From assembly GCF_009739905.1 (NCBI RefSeq), contig NZ_CP034279.1, positions 5,208,001-5,272,000 on the forward strand: a DNA stretch of 64,000 bases, in the 5' to 3' direction. The notes below the pieces were generated by a model. The model was given only the letters and a program-made list of their open reading frames with translations. It was not told the DNA's origin and did no database searches. The position numbers and the translations under genes are program-made. Positions 39,857 to 50,142 of this stretch are shown in pieces; the stretch's first letter is position 1, and each line of letters starts with the position of its first letter. Source of the stretch: Streptomyces ficellus. Lineage in GTDB: Bacteria > Actinomycetota > Actinomycetes > Streptomycetales > Streptomycetaceae.

Positions 39857-41491
39857 GTGACGGACGTACTGGTGGTGGGGGCCGGACCGGTCGGGCTGAC
39901 CGCCGCCGCCGAGCTGCGGCGCCGGGGCGTCGGGTGCCGTCTCGTGGACCGGCTGCCGGCGAGGCTGCCGTACGCGAAGGCCGTGGGCGTCCAGCCGCGC
40001 ACGCTGGAGATCTGGGACCGGATGGGCCTGGTGCGCGCGGCGCTGGACGCGGCCGTCCCGATGCTCGGGCAGTTGCTGTACGTCAACGGCGCGGAGCAGG
40101 CCCGTATCGAGCTGGAGCTGCCGAAGGAGGTCCCGTACGGCTTCGCGGCGCTGCCGCAGTACGAGACCGAGCGGATCCTGGAGGAGTTCCTCGGCCGCTA
40201 CGGCACCCGGATCGAGCGGGGCACCGAGCTGACGTCCTTCGTCCAGGACGCCGACGGGGTGACCGCCCGGCTGGTCACCGCCTCCGGCGGGCAGGAGGAG
40301 GTGCGCTGCCGGTACCTGGTGGGCTGCGACGGCGCGCACAGCACGGTCCGCAAGGCGCTCGGGCTCACCTTCGAGGGCGGCGCGTTCCCCGAGGAGTACA
40401 TGCTCGCCGACGTGGAGGTCGACTGGGACCTGCCCCGTGGGTACGGCGTGCGGTCCACGCACCGCGGCGCCGACGGAGGCGTGGACGACCTGCTGGTGTG
40501 CATCCCGCTGCCCGGCACGAGCCGGTACCGGATGTCGATGCTGGTGCCGCCCGAGCTCTCGGCCGCCGGGCGGCCCGGGGAGCCCGGCCGGCCGGACGGC
40601 GCCGTGGCGCACGGCCTGGAGGGCGGCGGCCGGACCCCGACGACCGCGCACATCCAGGCGGTCGTGGACCGGCTCGCGCCCCGGCCGGCCACCGTGTCGG
40701 CCATGCGCTGGTCGTCGGTGTTCCGGATCAGCCACCGGCTGGTCGACCGGTACGCCGACGGGCGGGTCTTCGTCGCCGGGGACGCCGCGCACATCCACCC
40801 GCCGACCGGTGCGCAGGGCATGAACACCGGCATCCAGGACGCCTGCAACCTGGCGTGGAAACTCGCCCTCGCGGTGCGGGGCGCGGCGGGCCCGCGGCTG
40901 CTGGCGAGCTACGACGCCGAGCGGCGGCCGGTCGGCGAGGAGGTCGTCGGACGTACCGTCAGGCACGCGACCCGGGGCGGCGTGCCGGCGGATCCGGCCG
41001 ACCCGGAGACGCTGATGCTGCGCGAGGCCCAGTTGCTGGTCGGCTACCCGGACAGCCCGGTCGTGGCGCGGCCGGCGGCGGGCGCCGGTCCCGGTCCGCG
41101 GCCGGGGGAGCGGGCACCGGACTGCGGCGGGCTCACCGCGGACGTGGCGGCCTACCCGCTGCGCCTGTACGACCTGCTGCGGGACCGCGACCACGTGCTG
41201 GTGCTGTACGCGGACGGCCCGGCCGAGCAGGAGTTCGACGACCTGCTGGCGGCGGCGCGCCGGGCGTCCGGTGACCGGGTGGAGGGCCTGCTGGTCCTCG
41301 CCGACGGTGCGCCCGCGGGCGCCACCCGGCTGCCGGTGTACCGCGACGGCCGCGGTGAGTTCGCGCGGCTGTACGGCACGGACGGTGCGACGGCGTTCCT
41401 GGTCCGCCCGGACGGCTACCTGGGCGCGCGACTCACCCCACCCACACCGGCCGCCCTGACCGCCCACCTCTCCGACGTCTTCGTTCCCTGA
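39857..41491 (+). CDS. FAD-dependent aromatic monooxygenase (PheA/TfdB family)
   Basis: A 544-residue class A flavin monooxygenase. It has the N-terminal Rossmann dinucleotide motif VLVVGAGPVGLTAAAELRRRG, the middle DG motif YLVGCDGAHSTVRKAL (about residues 154-169), and the FAD ribityl-binding GD motif VFVAGDAAHIHPPTGAQGMN (about 304-323). A thioredoxin-like C-terminal domain (about 430-540) is typical of the phenol hydroxylase branch. It would hydroxylate an aromatic compound using NAD(P)H and oxygen. The start is GTG 39857; the long in-frame extension upstream overlaps the NTF2 gene and is rejected. Antibiotic-modifying members exist, but no substrate can be read from the sequence. Confidence 0.88.
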   Translation: MTDVLVVGAGPVGLTAAAELRRRGVGCRLVDRLPARLPYAKAVGVQPRTLEIWDRMGLVRAALDAAVPMLGQLLYVNGAEQARIELELPKEVPYGFAALPQYETERILEEFLGRYGTRIERGTELTSFVQDADGVTARLVTASGGQEEVRCRYLVGCDGAHSTVRKALGLTFEGGAFPEEYMLADVEVDWDLPRGYGVRSTHRGADGGVDDLLVCIPLPGTSRYRMSMLVPPELSAAGRPGEPGRPDGAVAHGLEGGGRTPTTAHIQAVVDRLAPRPATVSAMRWSSVFRISHRLVDRYADGRVFVAGDAAHIHPPTGAQGMNTGIQDACNLAWKLALAVRGAAGPRLLASYDAERRPVGEEVVGRTVRHATRGGVPADPADPETLMLREAQLLVGYPDSPVVARPAAGAGPGPRPGERAPDCGGLTADVAAYPLRLYDLLRDRDHVLVLYADGPAEQEFDDLLAAARRASGDRVEGLLVLADGAPAGATRLPVYRDGRGEFARLYGTDGATAFLVRPDGYLGARLTPPTPAALTAHLSDVFVP

Positions 41492-41603
41492 CGCGCGCCC
41501 CGGCCACCGGCCCATGCGGAGGGGACGCACAGGCGGGCGCCGAACGACGGACGCGTGCCGACCGACGGCCGGCCCCGTACGGCCGCCCCGCCGCGACGGC
41601 GTG

Positions 41604-42359
41604 TCAGCCGCGGCCGATGTAGGGCATCGCTGTCGCCATGACCGTGGCGAACTGGACGTTCGCCTCCAGCGGCAGGGCCGCCATGTGGGCCACCGTCCGG
41701 GCGACGTCCGTCGCGTCCATGACCGGTTCGACCGCGAGGTCGCCGTTGGCCTGGAGGATGCCGGTCTCCATGCGCCGCGTCATGTCCGTGGCCGCGTTGC
41801 CGATGTCGATCTGGCCGCACGCGATGCGGTGGGCGCGGCCGTCCAGGGACAGTGACTTCGTGAGGCCCGTCATGGCGTGCTTCGTCGCCGTGTACGCGAT
41901 CGAGTGCGGGCGCGGCACGTGCGCCGAGATGGAGCCGTTGTTGATGATCCGGCCGCCCTGCGGCGACTGCTCCCTCATCTGCCGGTAGGCCGCCTGCGCG
42001 CACAGGAACGCGCCGGTCAGGTTGACGTCGACGACCGCACGCCACGTTTCGGGGTCCAGGTCCTCGACCGGTGTGCCGCCGCCCGCGAAGCTGCCCGCGT
42101 TGTTGAACAGCAGGTCCACCCGGCCGAACCGGTCCCGTACGGCCGCGAACAGGGCCGTCACGGCGTCGGCCGAGGTGACGTCGGTCGGTACGCACAGGGT
42201 GTCGTCCGCGCCGGTGAGTGCGGCCGTCTCCGCCAGGGGCTGCGCCCGGCGGCCCGCCAGCGCCAGCGACCAGCCGTCCTGCGCCAGCGCCAGCGCCACG
42301 CTCCGGCCGATGCCCGAGCCGGCCCCCGTCACCACCGCGATCCTCCGTACAGCGCTCAT
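41604..42359 (-). CDS. SDR family oxidoreductase
   Basis: A 251-residue classical short-chain dehydrogenase. The cofactor motif is VVTGAGSGIGRS (residues 9-20), the NNAG motif is LLFNNAGSF, the Ser is in NNGSISAH, and the catalytic YTATK sits at about residues 155-159. The Arg in AGRRAQ after the second strand suggests NADP(H). Substrate unknown. It starts at ATG 42359 and is divergent from the PhoD gene. It lies next to the monooxygenase unit but on the other strand, convergent with it across 112 bases, so co-regulation is not implied. Confidence 0.9.
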   Translation of the reverse strand: MSAVRRIAVVTGAGSGIGRSVALALAQDGWSLALAGRRAQPLAETAALTGADDTLCVPTDVTSADAVTALFAAVRDRFGRVDLLFNNAGSFAGGGTPVEDLDPETWRAVVDVNLTGAFLCAQAAYRQMREQSPQGGRIINNGSISAHVPRPHSIAYTATKHAMTGLTKSLSLDGRAHRIACGQIDIGNAATDMTRRMETGILQANGDLAVEPVMDATDVARTVAHMAALPLEANVQFATVMATAMPYIGRG

Positions 42360-42479
42360 GCGCCGCAGGGTACGGGAGAGTCCGGCACCCGGAACTCACG
42401 CGGCCGACATGTGGATGTTGTGTACCCGACAAGCCCTGCTGCTGTGATGCCGTCCACAGCAGCCACCAGGGGAGGGTCC

Positions 42480-44105
42480 ATGACACCCGCACACACCCAC
42501 GCACCCGAACTGCGCGCCGCCGCCCGGCACATCGGCCGCCGCGGCTTCCTCACCGCCACCGGCGCCGCCGCCGCGCTCGCCTTCTCGGTCAACCTGCCCG
42601 GCACCGCCCACGCCGCCGAGGCCGACGCCCGCCGCCTCACCGAGGACCCGTTCACCCTGGGCGTGGCCTCGGGCGACCCCCTGCCCGGCTCCGTCCTGCT
42701 CTGGACGCGCCTGGCGCCCCGCCCGTACGAACCCGGCGGCGGCATGCCCCGCGCCCGCGTCCAGGTCCGCTGGGAACTGGCCCACGACGCCCGCTTCACC
42801 CGCGTCGTCAGACGCGGCACGGCCACCGCCCACCCCGAGTTCGACCACAGCCTGCACGTGGAGGTCACCGGCCTCGACACCGGCCGCGGCTACCACTACC
42901 GCTTCCGGGCCGGCGACTGGATCAGTCCCGCCGGCCGCACCCGCACCGCGCCCGCCCCCGGCGCCCGCACCGGCGGGCTGAAGCTGGCCGCCGTGTCCTG
43001 CCAGGCGTACCACGACGGGTACTTCACGGCGTACCGCCACCTCGCCGACGAGGACCTCGACGCCGTGTTCCACCTCGGCGACTACCTCTACGAGTACGCC
43101 GTCAACGCCACCGGCGGCGCCCGCGCCTACACCGACCGCCGGCTTCCCGCCCACTTCAACCGCGAGACCGTCACCCTGGAGGACTACCGGCTCCGCTACG
43201 GGCTCTACAAGTCCGACCCGGACCTGCGGGCCGCGCACGCCGCACACCCCTTCGTCGTCACCTGGGACGACCACGAGACCGAGAACAACTACGCGGACGG
43301 CACCCCCGAGAACGTCGTACCGCCCGAGGAGTTCCTGCTGCGCCGCGCCGCCGCGTACCGCGCGTACTGGGAGAACCAGCCGCTGCGCGTCCCGCAGCGG
43401 CCCACCGGCCCCGACATGCGGCTCTACCGCAGGCTCCGGTTCGGGCGCCTCGCCCAGTTCGACATCCTCGACACCCGCCAGTACCGCTCCGACCAGGCGT
43501 ACGGTGACGGCTGGCAGACGCCCGGGCCCGAGTCCGAGGACCCCGCGCGCACCATGACCGGCGCCACCCAGGAGCGCTGGCTGCTCGATGGCTGGAAGAA
43601 CTCCACCGCCACCTGGAACGTCCTGCCCCAGCAGGTCACCTTCGCCCAGCGGCGCAACGTCCCCGGTCCCCACTTCAAACTGTCCATGGACGCCTGGGAC
43701 GGCTACCCCGCCTCCCGGAAGCGGGTCCTCGACGGCGCGGCGGCGGCCGGCGTCGACAACCTCGTCGTCCTCACCGGTGACGTCCACGTCGGCTACGCCT
43801 TCGACCTCAAGGCCGACTTCGACGACCCGGAGTCCCGGACCGTCGGCACCGAGATCGTCGCCACCTCCATCGCCAGCGGCAAGGACGGCGCCGACAAGCC
43901 CGCCAACCACGACGACCTCACGCGCGCCAACCCCCACCTGAAGTTCTCCAACGGGCGGCGCGGCTACGTGACGGTCACGCTGACCGGCGAACAGGCGCGC
44001 GCCGACTTCCGCACGGTGTTCGCCGTCACGACGCCCGGCGCACCGGTCACCACGGCGGCCTCGTTCGTCACCGAGGCGGGTGACCCGGGTCTCCGGCCCG
44101 TATAG
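42480..44105 (+). CDS. phoD: alkaline phosphatase D family protein (PhoD), Tat-secreted
   Basis: A 541-residue secreted phosphodiesterase/alkaline phosphatase. The N-terminus has a twin-arginine signal peptide: RRGF at residues 20-23, a hydrophobic stretch TATGAAAALAF, and a probable cleavage AHA-AE near residue 44. The PhoD N-terminal domain (FTLGVASGDPLPGSVLLWTRL) and metal-binding segments follow: AAVSCQAY, VFHLGDYLYEY, TWDDHETENN and VLTGDVHVGYAF. It releases phosphate from organic phosphates outside the cell with Fe/Ca cofactors. The start is ATG 42480, preceded by GGAGGG. PHO box sites are not obvious in the 120-base upstream gap. Confidence 0.92.
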   Translation: MTPAHTHAPELRAAARHIGRRGFLTATGAAAALAFSVNLPGTAHAAEADARRLTEDPFTLGVASGDPLPGSVLLWTRLAPRPYEPGGGMPRARVQVRWELAHDARFTRVVRRGTATAHPEFDHSLHVEVTGLDTGRGYHYRFRAGDWISPAGRTRTAPAPGARTGGLKLAAVSCQAYHDGYFTAYRHLADEDLDAVFHLGDYLYEYAVNATGGARAYTDRRLPAHFNRETVTLEDYRLRYGLYKSDPDLRAAHAAHPFVVTWDDHETENNYADGTPENVVPPEEFLLRRAAAYRAYWENQPLRVPQRPTGPDMRLYRRLRFGRLAQFDILDTRQYRSDQAYGDGWQTPGPESEDPARTMTGATQERWLLDGWKNSTATWNVLPQQVTFAQRRNVPGPHFKLSMDAWDGYPASRKRVLDGAAAAGVDNLVVLTGDVHVGYAFDLKADFDDPESRTVGTEIVATSIASGKDGADKPANHDDLTRANPHLKFSNGRRGYVTVTLTGEQARADFRTVFAVTTPGAPVTTAASFVTEAGDPGLRPV

Positions 44106-44126
44106 GCACTTAGGCACTTAGGCACT
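44103..44126. repeat. three tandem copies of TAGGCACT at a stop codon
   Basis: TAGGCACT is repeated three times without interruption, and the TAG of the first copy is the stop codon of phoD. The period is 8, so the three TAGs fall in three different reading frames. No hairpin is formed. Confidence 0.85.
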
Positions 44127-44206
44127 CGTACGGACTGTCACCTTGAGGTTTCAACGAAGCCCGGCGAGCTGACACCATGGGCCCGGCCCCGAGAACAGGA
44201 GACGAG

Positions 44207-45649
44207 ATGCCGGAGAGCGGCCCCAGCACGCCAGGACACATACCGGCCGAGCGCCCGGAGGCCGCCGCCCCGTCGCCCGGCAAGGTCCCGGCCCCGGCCC
44301 AAGCCCCCGCCGGCGGGGGCACGCCTCCGGGCACGGCCACCGGCACGACGGCCTCAAGCGGCGCGAGCACCGGCACCGGCACGACCACCGGCACCGGCAC
44401 GGTCCCGGGCGCGGGCGGGGCCGCCGCGCGGCGGGCGGGCCTCCTGGTCACGCTCGTCCTCGGTGGGCTCACCGCCCTTCCGCCCCTGTCCATGGACATG
44501 TACCTGCCGGCCCTGCCCGAGGTCACCCGGGCGCTCTCCGCACCCGCCGCCACCATCCAGCTGACCCTCACGGCCTGCCTCGCCGGCATGGCGCTCGGCC
44601 AGCTCGTCGTCGGCCCGATGAGCGACAAGTGGGGCCGCCGCCGGCCCCTGCTCGTCGGCATGCTCGTCTACGTCGCCGCCACCGCGGTCTGCGCCCTCGC
44701 CCCGAGCCCCGAACTGCTCATCGCCTTCCGGCTGCTCCAGGGCCTCGCGGGCGCGGCGGGCATTGTGATCGCCCGGGCGGTGGTGCGGGATTTGTACGAC
44801 GGCGTGGAGATGGCCCGGTTCTTCTCCACCCTCATGCTGATCTCCGGGGTCGCCCCGATCGTCGCCCCGCTCATCGGCGCCCAGATCCTGCGGGTCACCG
44901 ACTGGCGGGGCGTCTTCTCCGCCCTCACCCTGGTCGGCGTCCTGCTCACCCTCGTCGTCTGGAAGTGGCTCGGTGAGACGCTCCCGCCCGCCCGGCGGCA
45001 CGGCGGCGGGGTCGGCGAGGCGCTGCGGACGATGCGCGGACTGCTCGCCGACCGGGTGTTCTCCGGCTACATGCTCGCGGGCGGGCTCGCGTTCGCCGTC
45101 CTCTTCGCCTACATCAGCGCCAGCCCGTTCGTGGTGCAGGAGATCTACGGGGCTTCGCCCCAGACCTTCAGCCTGCTGTTCGGGATCAACTCGGTCGGGC
45201 TCGTCGCGGTCGGCCAGATCAACGGCAAACTGCTGGTGGGCCGGGTCAGCCTCGACAAGGTGCTGGGCTTCGGGCTCACGGTGATCGCCCTCGCGGCCGG
45301 TGCGCTGCTGCTGATGACGAGCGGCGTGTTCGGCGAGGTGGGGCTGGTGCCGGTCGCCGCCGGACTGTTCGTGCTGATGTCGGCCATGGGTCTCGCGATG
45401 CCCAACACCAACGCCCAGGCGCTGATGCGCACCCCGCACGCGGCCGGTTCCGCCTCGGCGCTGCTCGGGACGACCTCGTTCCTGATCGGCGCGGTCGCCT
45501 CCCCGCTCGTGGGCATCGCGGGCGAGGCGACGGCGGTTCCGATGGCCGTCGTCCAACTGGCGTGCGCGCTGGGCGCCGTCGCCTGCTTCCTGGGCCTGTG
45601 CCGCCCGTGGCAGCAGGCCCGGCAGGAACGCCGGCCGCGCCCCGCGTAA
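44207..45649 (+). CDS. MFS multidrug efflux transporter (Bcr/CflA type)
   Basis: A 480-residue drug:proton antiporter of the 12-helix Bcr/CflA branch. After a low-complexity N-terminal extension of about 75 residues (Pro/Ala/Gly, then Thr/Gly repeats), the core begins with LLVTLVLGGLTALPPLSMDMYLPALP. The signature loop GPMSDKWGRRRPLLVG (motif A, about residues 145-160) and RLLQGLAGAAGIVIARAVVRD (motif B region) follow. The start, ATG 44207, is chosen because AGGAG lies six bases upstream. Substrates are unknown; Bcr-type pumps export bicyclomycin, sulfonamides or similar compounds. The long disordered N-terminus is unusual for the family. Confidence 0.9.
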   Translation: MPESGPSTPGHIPAERPEAAAPSPGKVPAPAQAPAGGGTPPGTATGTTASSGASTGTGTTTGTGTVPGAGGAAARRAGLLVTLVLGGLTALPPLSMDMYLPALPEVTRALSAPAATIQLTLTACLAGMALGQLVVGPMSDKWGRRRPLLVGMLVYVAATAVCALAPSPELLIAFRLLQGLAGAAGIVIARAVVRDLYDGVEMARFFSTLMLISGVAPIVAPLIGAQILRVTDWRGVFSALTLVGVLLTLVVWKWLGETLPPARRHGGGVGEALRTMRGLLADRVFSGYMLAGGLAFAVLFAYISASPFVVQEIYGASPQTFSLLFGINSVGLVAVGQINGKLLVGRVSLDKVLGFGLTVIALAAGALLLMTSGVFGEVGLVPVAAGLFVLMSAMGLAMPNTNAQALMRTPHAAGSASALLGTTSFLIGAVASPLVGIAGEATAVPMAVVQLACALGAVACFLGLCRPWQQARQERRPRPA

Positions 45650-45693
45650 CCGGCCGGGAACGTCAGCCGCGCCTGCCTGACCGGCCGGGAACG

Positions 45694-45705
<12 letters not shown>
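45647..45705. repeat. 26-bp direct duplication at a convergent junction
   Basis: A 26-base segment (begins ACCGGCCGGGAACG) occurs at 45649-45674 and again, identically, at 45680-45705, a period of 31. The second copy carries the stop of the leftward gene and the first carries a duplicate of it. The rightward stop TAA at 45647-45649 is echoed by TGA at 45678-45680. Confidence 0.9.
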
Positions 45706-47061
<1,356 letters not shown>

Positions 47062-47207
47062 GGTCCCCCGTCCCCGGAACAGTGGGCGGCCAGCCTACCC
47101 AACCGCGGCCCCTCGCCGAGGAGTTCGCGCGACACCGGCCGGGCGCCGGTCACGGCCGGCCGGCGGCCGCCCACGGACGGGCCCGGCCGCCCGCCTACCA
47201 TGGATCG

Positions 47208-48197
47208 GTGAACGCCTCCCCCTCCACCTCGGACGCCCTGCGCGGCGCCCTCGCCGGGCTGCTCGACGGGCTGCCGCCGACCCAGGCGGCACAGGCCGTC
47301 GAGCGGCTCATCACCCACTACCGCGGGACGGTCCCCACCGGCGCGCCCGTGCTGCGCGACCGGTCCGACGTCGCCGCCTACGCCGCGTACCGGATGCCCG
47401 CGACGTTCGAGGCGGTGCGGGCGGCGCTGGACGCGCTGAGGGAGGCCGCCCCGGAGTGGGTGCCGGGCACGCACACCGACATCGGGGGCGGTACGGGCTC
47501 CGCGAGCTGGGCCGTCGCCGAGGCGTGGGACGGGTCGGCGCGCACCACCGTGCTGGACTGGGCCGAGCCGGCGCTGACGCTGGGCCGCGAGCTGGCGTCG
47601 GCGTCGGGGATCGGCTCCCTGGAGTCCGCGACGTGGCAGCGCTCTCGGATCAGTACGGCGCTCCGAATCGAGAGCACCGATCTCGTCACGGTGTCGTACG
47701 TCCTCAACGAGCTCACCGAGCAGGACCGTGCCGCTGTCGTCACCGAGGCCGCCCGCGCGGCCCAAGCCGTCGTGATCGTCGAGCCGGGCACCCCCGACGG
47801 CTACACCCGGATCATCGCCGCCCGCGACCTGCTGATCGAGGCCGGTCTGACGATCGCCGCGCCCTGCCCGCACAGCGCCGCCTGCCCCATCGAACCGGGC
47901 AAGGACTGGTGCCACTTCGCCGCCCGGGTCAGCCGCTCCTCCCTCCACCGGCAGGTCAAGGGCGGTTCGCTCGCCTACGAGGACGAGAAGTTCGCGTACG
48001 TGGCGGCCACCCGCTTCCCCGTGACGCCGGCCGCCGCCCGGGTCACCCGCCGGCCGCAGATCCGCAAGGGCCAGGTCCTGCTGGACCTGTGCACCAGCGA
48101 CGACGGCCTGCGCCGCGACACGGTGACCAAGCGCCACGGCACCCTCTACAAGGCGGCCCGCGACGCCGCCTGGGGAGACGAGTGGCCGCCCCGCTGA
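47208..48197 (+). CDS. Rsm22-like small ribosomal subunit methyltransferase family protein
   Basis: A 329-residue protein with the SAM-binding core of the Rsm22/mtRsm22 family: HTDIGGGTGSASWA (motif I, about residues 87-100) and VTVSYVLNELTEQD (about 157-170). Its Cys residues, CPHSAACPIEPGKDWCHF (about 221-238), match the family's cluster-binding CPH-x-CP...DWCHF signature. Relatives take part in assembly of the small ribosomal subunit; catalytic activity is uncertain. The start is GTG 47208 (VNASPST). It ends before a strong bidirectional hairpin shared with the convergent DDAH gene. Confidence 0.85.
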   Translation: MNASPSTSDALRGALAGLLDGLPPTQAAQAVERLITHYRGTVPTGAPVLRDRSDVAAYAAYRMPATFEAVRAALDALREAAPEWVPGTHTDIGGGTGSASWAVAEAWDGSARTTVLDWAEPALTLGRELASASGIGSLESATWQRSRISTALRIESTDLVTVSYVLNELTEQDRAAVVTEAARAAQAVVIVEPGTPDGYTRIIAARDLLIEAGLTIAAPCPHSAACPIEPGKDWCHFAARVSRSSLHRQVKGGSLAYEDEKFAYVAATRFPVTPAAARVTRRPQIRKGQVLLDLCTSDDGLRRDTVTKRHGTLYKAARDAAWGDEWPPR

Positions 48198-48253
48198 GGG
48201 GATGACGACGCGCACTCCGCCCCGCCACTCACCGGCCTCCGCGCGCCGCGATT

Positions 48254-48285
48254 CGGGGGCCGGGCCCCCACCGGCCCGGCCCCCG
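48254..48285. terminator. bidirectional hairpin between convergent genes
   Basis: Arms at 48254-48266 and 48273-48285 pair as a 13-bp stem around loop CCCACC (arm GGGGGCCGGGCC plus one closing pair). It lies between the stops of the Rsm22-like and dimethylarginine hydrolase genes. Confidence 0.85.
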
Positions 48286-48292
48286 GCGGTCG

Positions 48293-49108
48293 TCAGGGCC
48301 GCAGCTCCTGCGTGCAGCACTTCACGCTGCCGCCGCCCTTGAGGAGTTCGCCGAGGTCCATGCCGATCGGTTCGAACCCGCGCTCGCGCAGTGGCCGCAG
48401 CAGCCCCACCGCGGCCTGGGGGAGCAGCACGTGCCGGCCGTCGCTGACCGCGTTCAGGCCGAGCGCCGCCGCGTCCTCCTCCCCGGCGATCAGCGCGTCG
48501 GGGAAGAGCCGGCGCAGTACCGAGCGGCTGCCCGGGGAGAACGCGCCGGGGTAGTACATGATCTCGTCGGCCGCGTCGTCCAGGACGCACAGCGCGGTGT
48601 CGAGGTGGTAGTAGCGGGGGTCCACCAGGTCCAGGCCGATCACCGGCCGCCCGAAGAACTCCTGCGCCTCGTCGTGCGACAGCGGGCTGGAGCGGAACCC
48701 GCGCCCGGCCAAAACGTACGTCGAGGTCACCGCGAAGTCGCCCTCGCCCTCGTTGACGTGGTCCGGTTCGCGCACGTCGGTGAAGCCGTGGGCCCTGAAC
48801 CACTCCCGGTGCACCGCAGCCTCGGCGGCCCGCTCGGCGAAGGCGAACCGGGCGCCCAGCACCCGGCCCTCGATGACGGTGGCGCCGTTGGCGGCGAACA
48901 CCATGTCGGGCAGGCCGGCGTGCGGTTCCAGCAGCTCGACGGTGTGACCGAGCGCGAGGTACCGGTCGCGCAGGTCCTCCCACTGGGTGAGGGCGAGGGG
49001 CAGGTCCACCGGCTTGGCCGGGTCCATCCAGGGGTTGATGGAGTACGTCACCCGGAAGTGCGCGGGTGGGCACATCAGGTAACGGCGGGGTGATGCGTCA
49101 CGGGGCAA
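48293..49108 (-). CDS. dimethylarginine dimethylaminohydrolase (DDAH) family amidinotransferase
   Basis: A 271-residue pentein-fold hydrolase that converts NG,NG-dimethylarginine to citrulline and dimethylamine, or a related arginine deiminase-type reaction. Catalytic features: the substrate-binding PDMVFAANGA, the His in RYYHLDTALCVLDD (about residue 168), and the C-terminal nucleophile Cys in GGSVKCCTQELRP. The start is placed at TTG 49108 because a GAGGAG site lies six bases upstream and LPRDASPRRYLMCPP gives the usual family N-terminus; an internal ATG (49075) would clip it. It is divergent from the TetR gene. Confidence 0.87.
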   Translation of the reverse strand: MPRDASPRRYLMCPPAHFRVTYSINPWMDPAKPVDLPLALTQWEDLRDRYLALGHTVELLEPHAGLPDMVFAANGATVIEGRVLGARFAFAERAAEAAVHREWFRAHGFTDVREPDHVNEGEGDFAVTSTYVLAGRGFRSSPLSHDEAQEFFGRPVIGLDLVDPRYYHLDTALCVLDDAADEIMYYPGAFSPGSRSVLRRLFPDALIAGEEDAAALGLNAVSDGRHVLLPQAAVGLLRPLRERGFEPIGMDLGELLKGGGSVKCCTQELRP

Positions 49109-49263
49109 GGAAGGCTCCTCACGGGCGACAGACGCACGATCTGTGCGTGCAAGCCATGGTGCGCCGTGCGGGGCGTCCGCGCAGTGGACCGTACGGGTGA
49201 GTTCACGCCGGCGCTCACCAAGCGCCGCGCGCCGTACGCCCCCGCGCCGACCGAAGCGCCAAC

Positions 49264-49280
49264 CGAGACGATACGTCTCG
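49264..49280. promoter_or_regulatory. palindrome between DDAH and TetR genes, candidate TetR operator
   Basis: CGAGACG-ATA-CGTCTCG is a perfect 7-bp inverted repeat with a 3-base centre. It is located 27 bases before the TetR-type start and about 156 bases before the DDAH start. Size and position suit binding by the adjacent regulator to control itself and perhaps the divergent gene. Confidence 0.6.
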
Positions 49281-49306
49281 CCTCGTGGTGCTGGTAGATT
49301 GGGGGC

Positions 49307-49924
49307 ATGGCTGAGACCAGGGCACCCGACTCCACGCGCCGCAGCGAACGCTCCCGCCGTGCGATCTACGACGCGGCCCTCGCCCTCGTCGGCGAGGTCG
49401 GCTACGCCAAGACCACCATCGAGGGCATCGCCGCCCGGGCCGGGGTCGGCAAGCAGACCATCTACCGCTGGTGGCCGTCCAAGGCGGCCGTCCTCCTGGA
49501 GGCCTACGTCGACCTCGGCGCCCAGGCCAACGAGGCGGCCGGCGGCGACGCGGACAGCGGGATCCCGGACACCGGCGACCTCGAGGCCGACCTCAAGCTC
49601 GTGCTGCGCGCCACGGTCGACGAGATGAACGACCCCAAGTACGAGGCCCCCACCCGCGCCCTCGCCGCCGAGGGCGTGGTGGACCCCGAGCTGGGCGCCC
49701 GGTTCGTCGAGGAGCTGCTGGAGCCGCAGCTCCAGTTGTACGTCACACGACTGACCGCCGCCCGCGAGGCCGGCCAGGTGCGCCCGGAGGTCGACCTGCG
49801 CGTCGCCCTGGAGCTCTTCGTCGGCCCGCTGACCCACCGCTGGCTGCTGCGCACCCAGCCGCTGACCCACGCGTACGCGGACAAACTCGTCGAATACGCC
49901 CTGCACGGCCTTGCCCCGCGCTGA
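49307..49924 (+). CDS. TetR/AcrR family transcriptional regulator
   Basis: A 205-residue repressor. Residues 12-60 form the TetR helix-turn-helix (SERSRRAIYDAALALVGEVG, then TTIEGIAARAGVGKQTIYRWWPSKAAVL). The rest is a helical ligand-binding and dimerisation domain of the AcrR C-terminal type. The ligand is unknown. It is divergent from the DDAH gene with a perfect palindrome between them, so autoregulation is likely. Confidence 0.92.
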   Translation: MAETRAPDSTRRSERSRRAIYDAALALVGEVGYAKTTIEGIAARAGVGKQTIYRWWPSKAAVLLEAYVDLGAQANEAAGGDADSGIPDTGDLEADLKLVLRATVDEMNDPKYEAPTRALAAEGVVDPELGARFVEELLEPQLQLYVTRLTAAREAGQVRPEVDLRVALELFVGPLTHRWLLRTQPLTHAYADKLVEYALHGLAPR

Positions 49925-50142
49925 CGCCCCCGGCCGGGTGCGCCCCGCGGCCGCCCGTGGAGCTCCTCACGCCGGGCGGCCGGCCGGGGGTGGCGAAACA
50001 CCCCAAAGGCCCGCAAGAAGGCCGGTTCTCCGGCGGGCGTGACCCGGTCCTCTCCCTCCGGATGGGGACTTGCGGTCACCGGAGCCGCAGGATGGTGGGA
50101 CCATGGCAGGGACCGCAGGGCTTGGCAGAGGTGTGGGGATAG

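Noticed and set aside
39010..42359. SRPBCC, NTF2-like, FAD monooxygenase and SDR as part of an aromatic polyketide cluster
   Set aside because: No ketosynthase, carrier protein or other core biosynthetic gene is in the window. The SDR is on the opposite strand.
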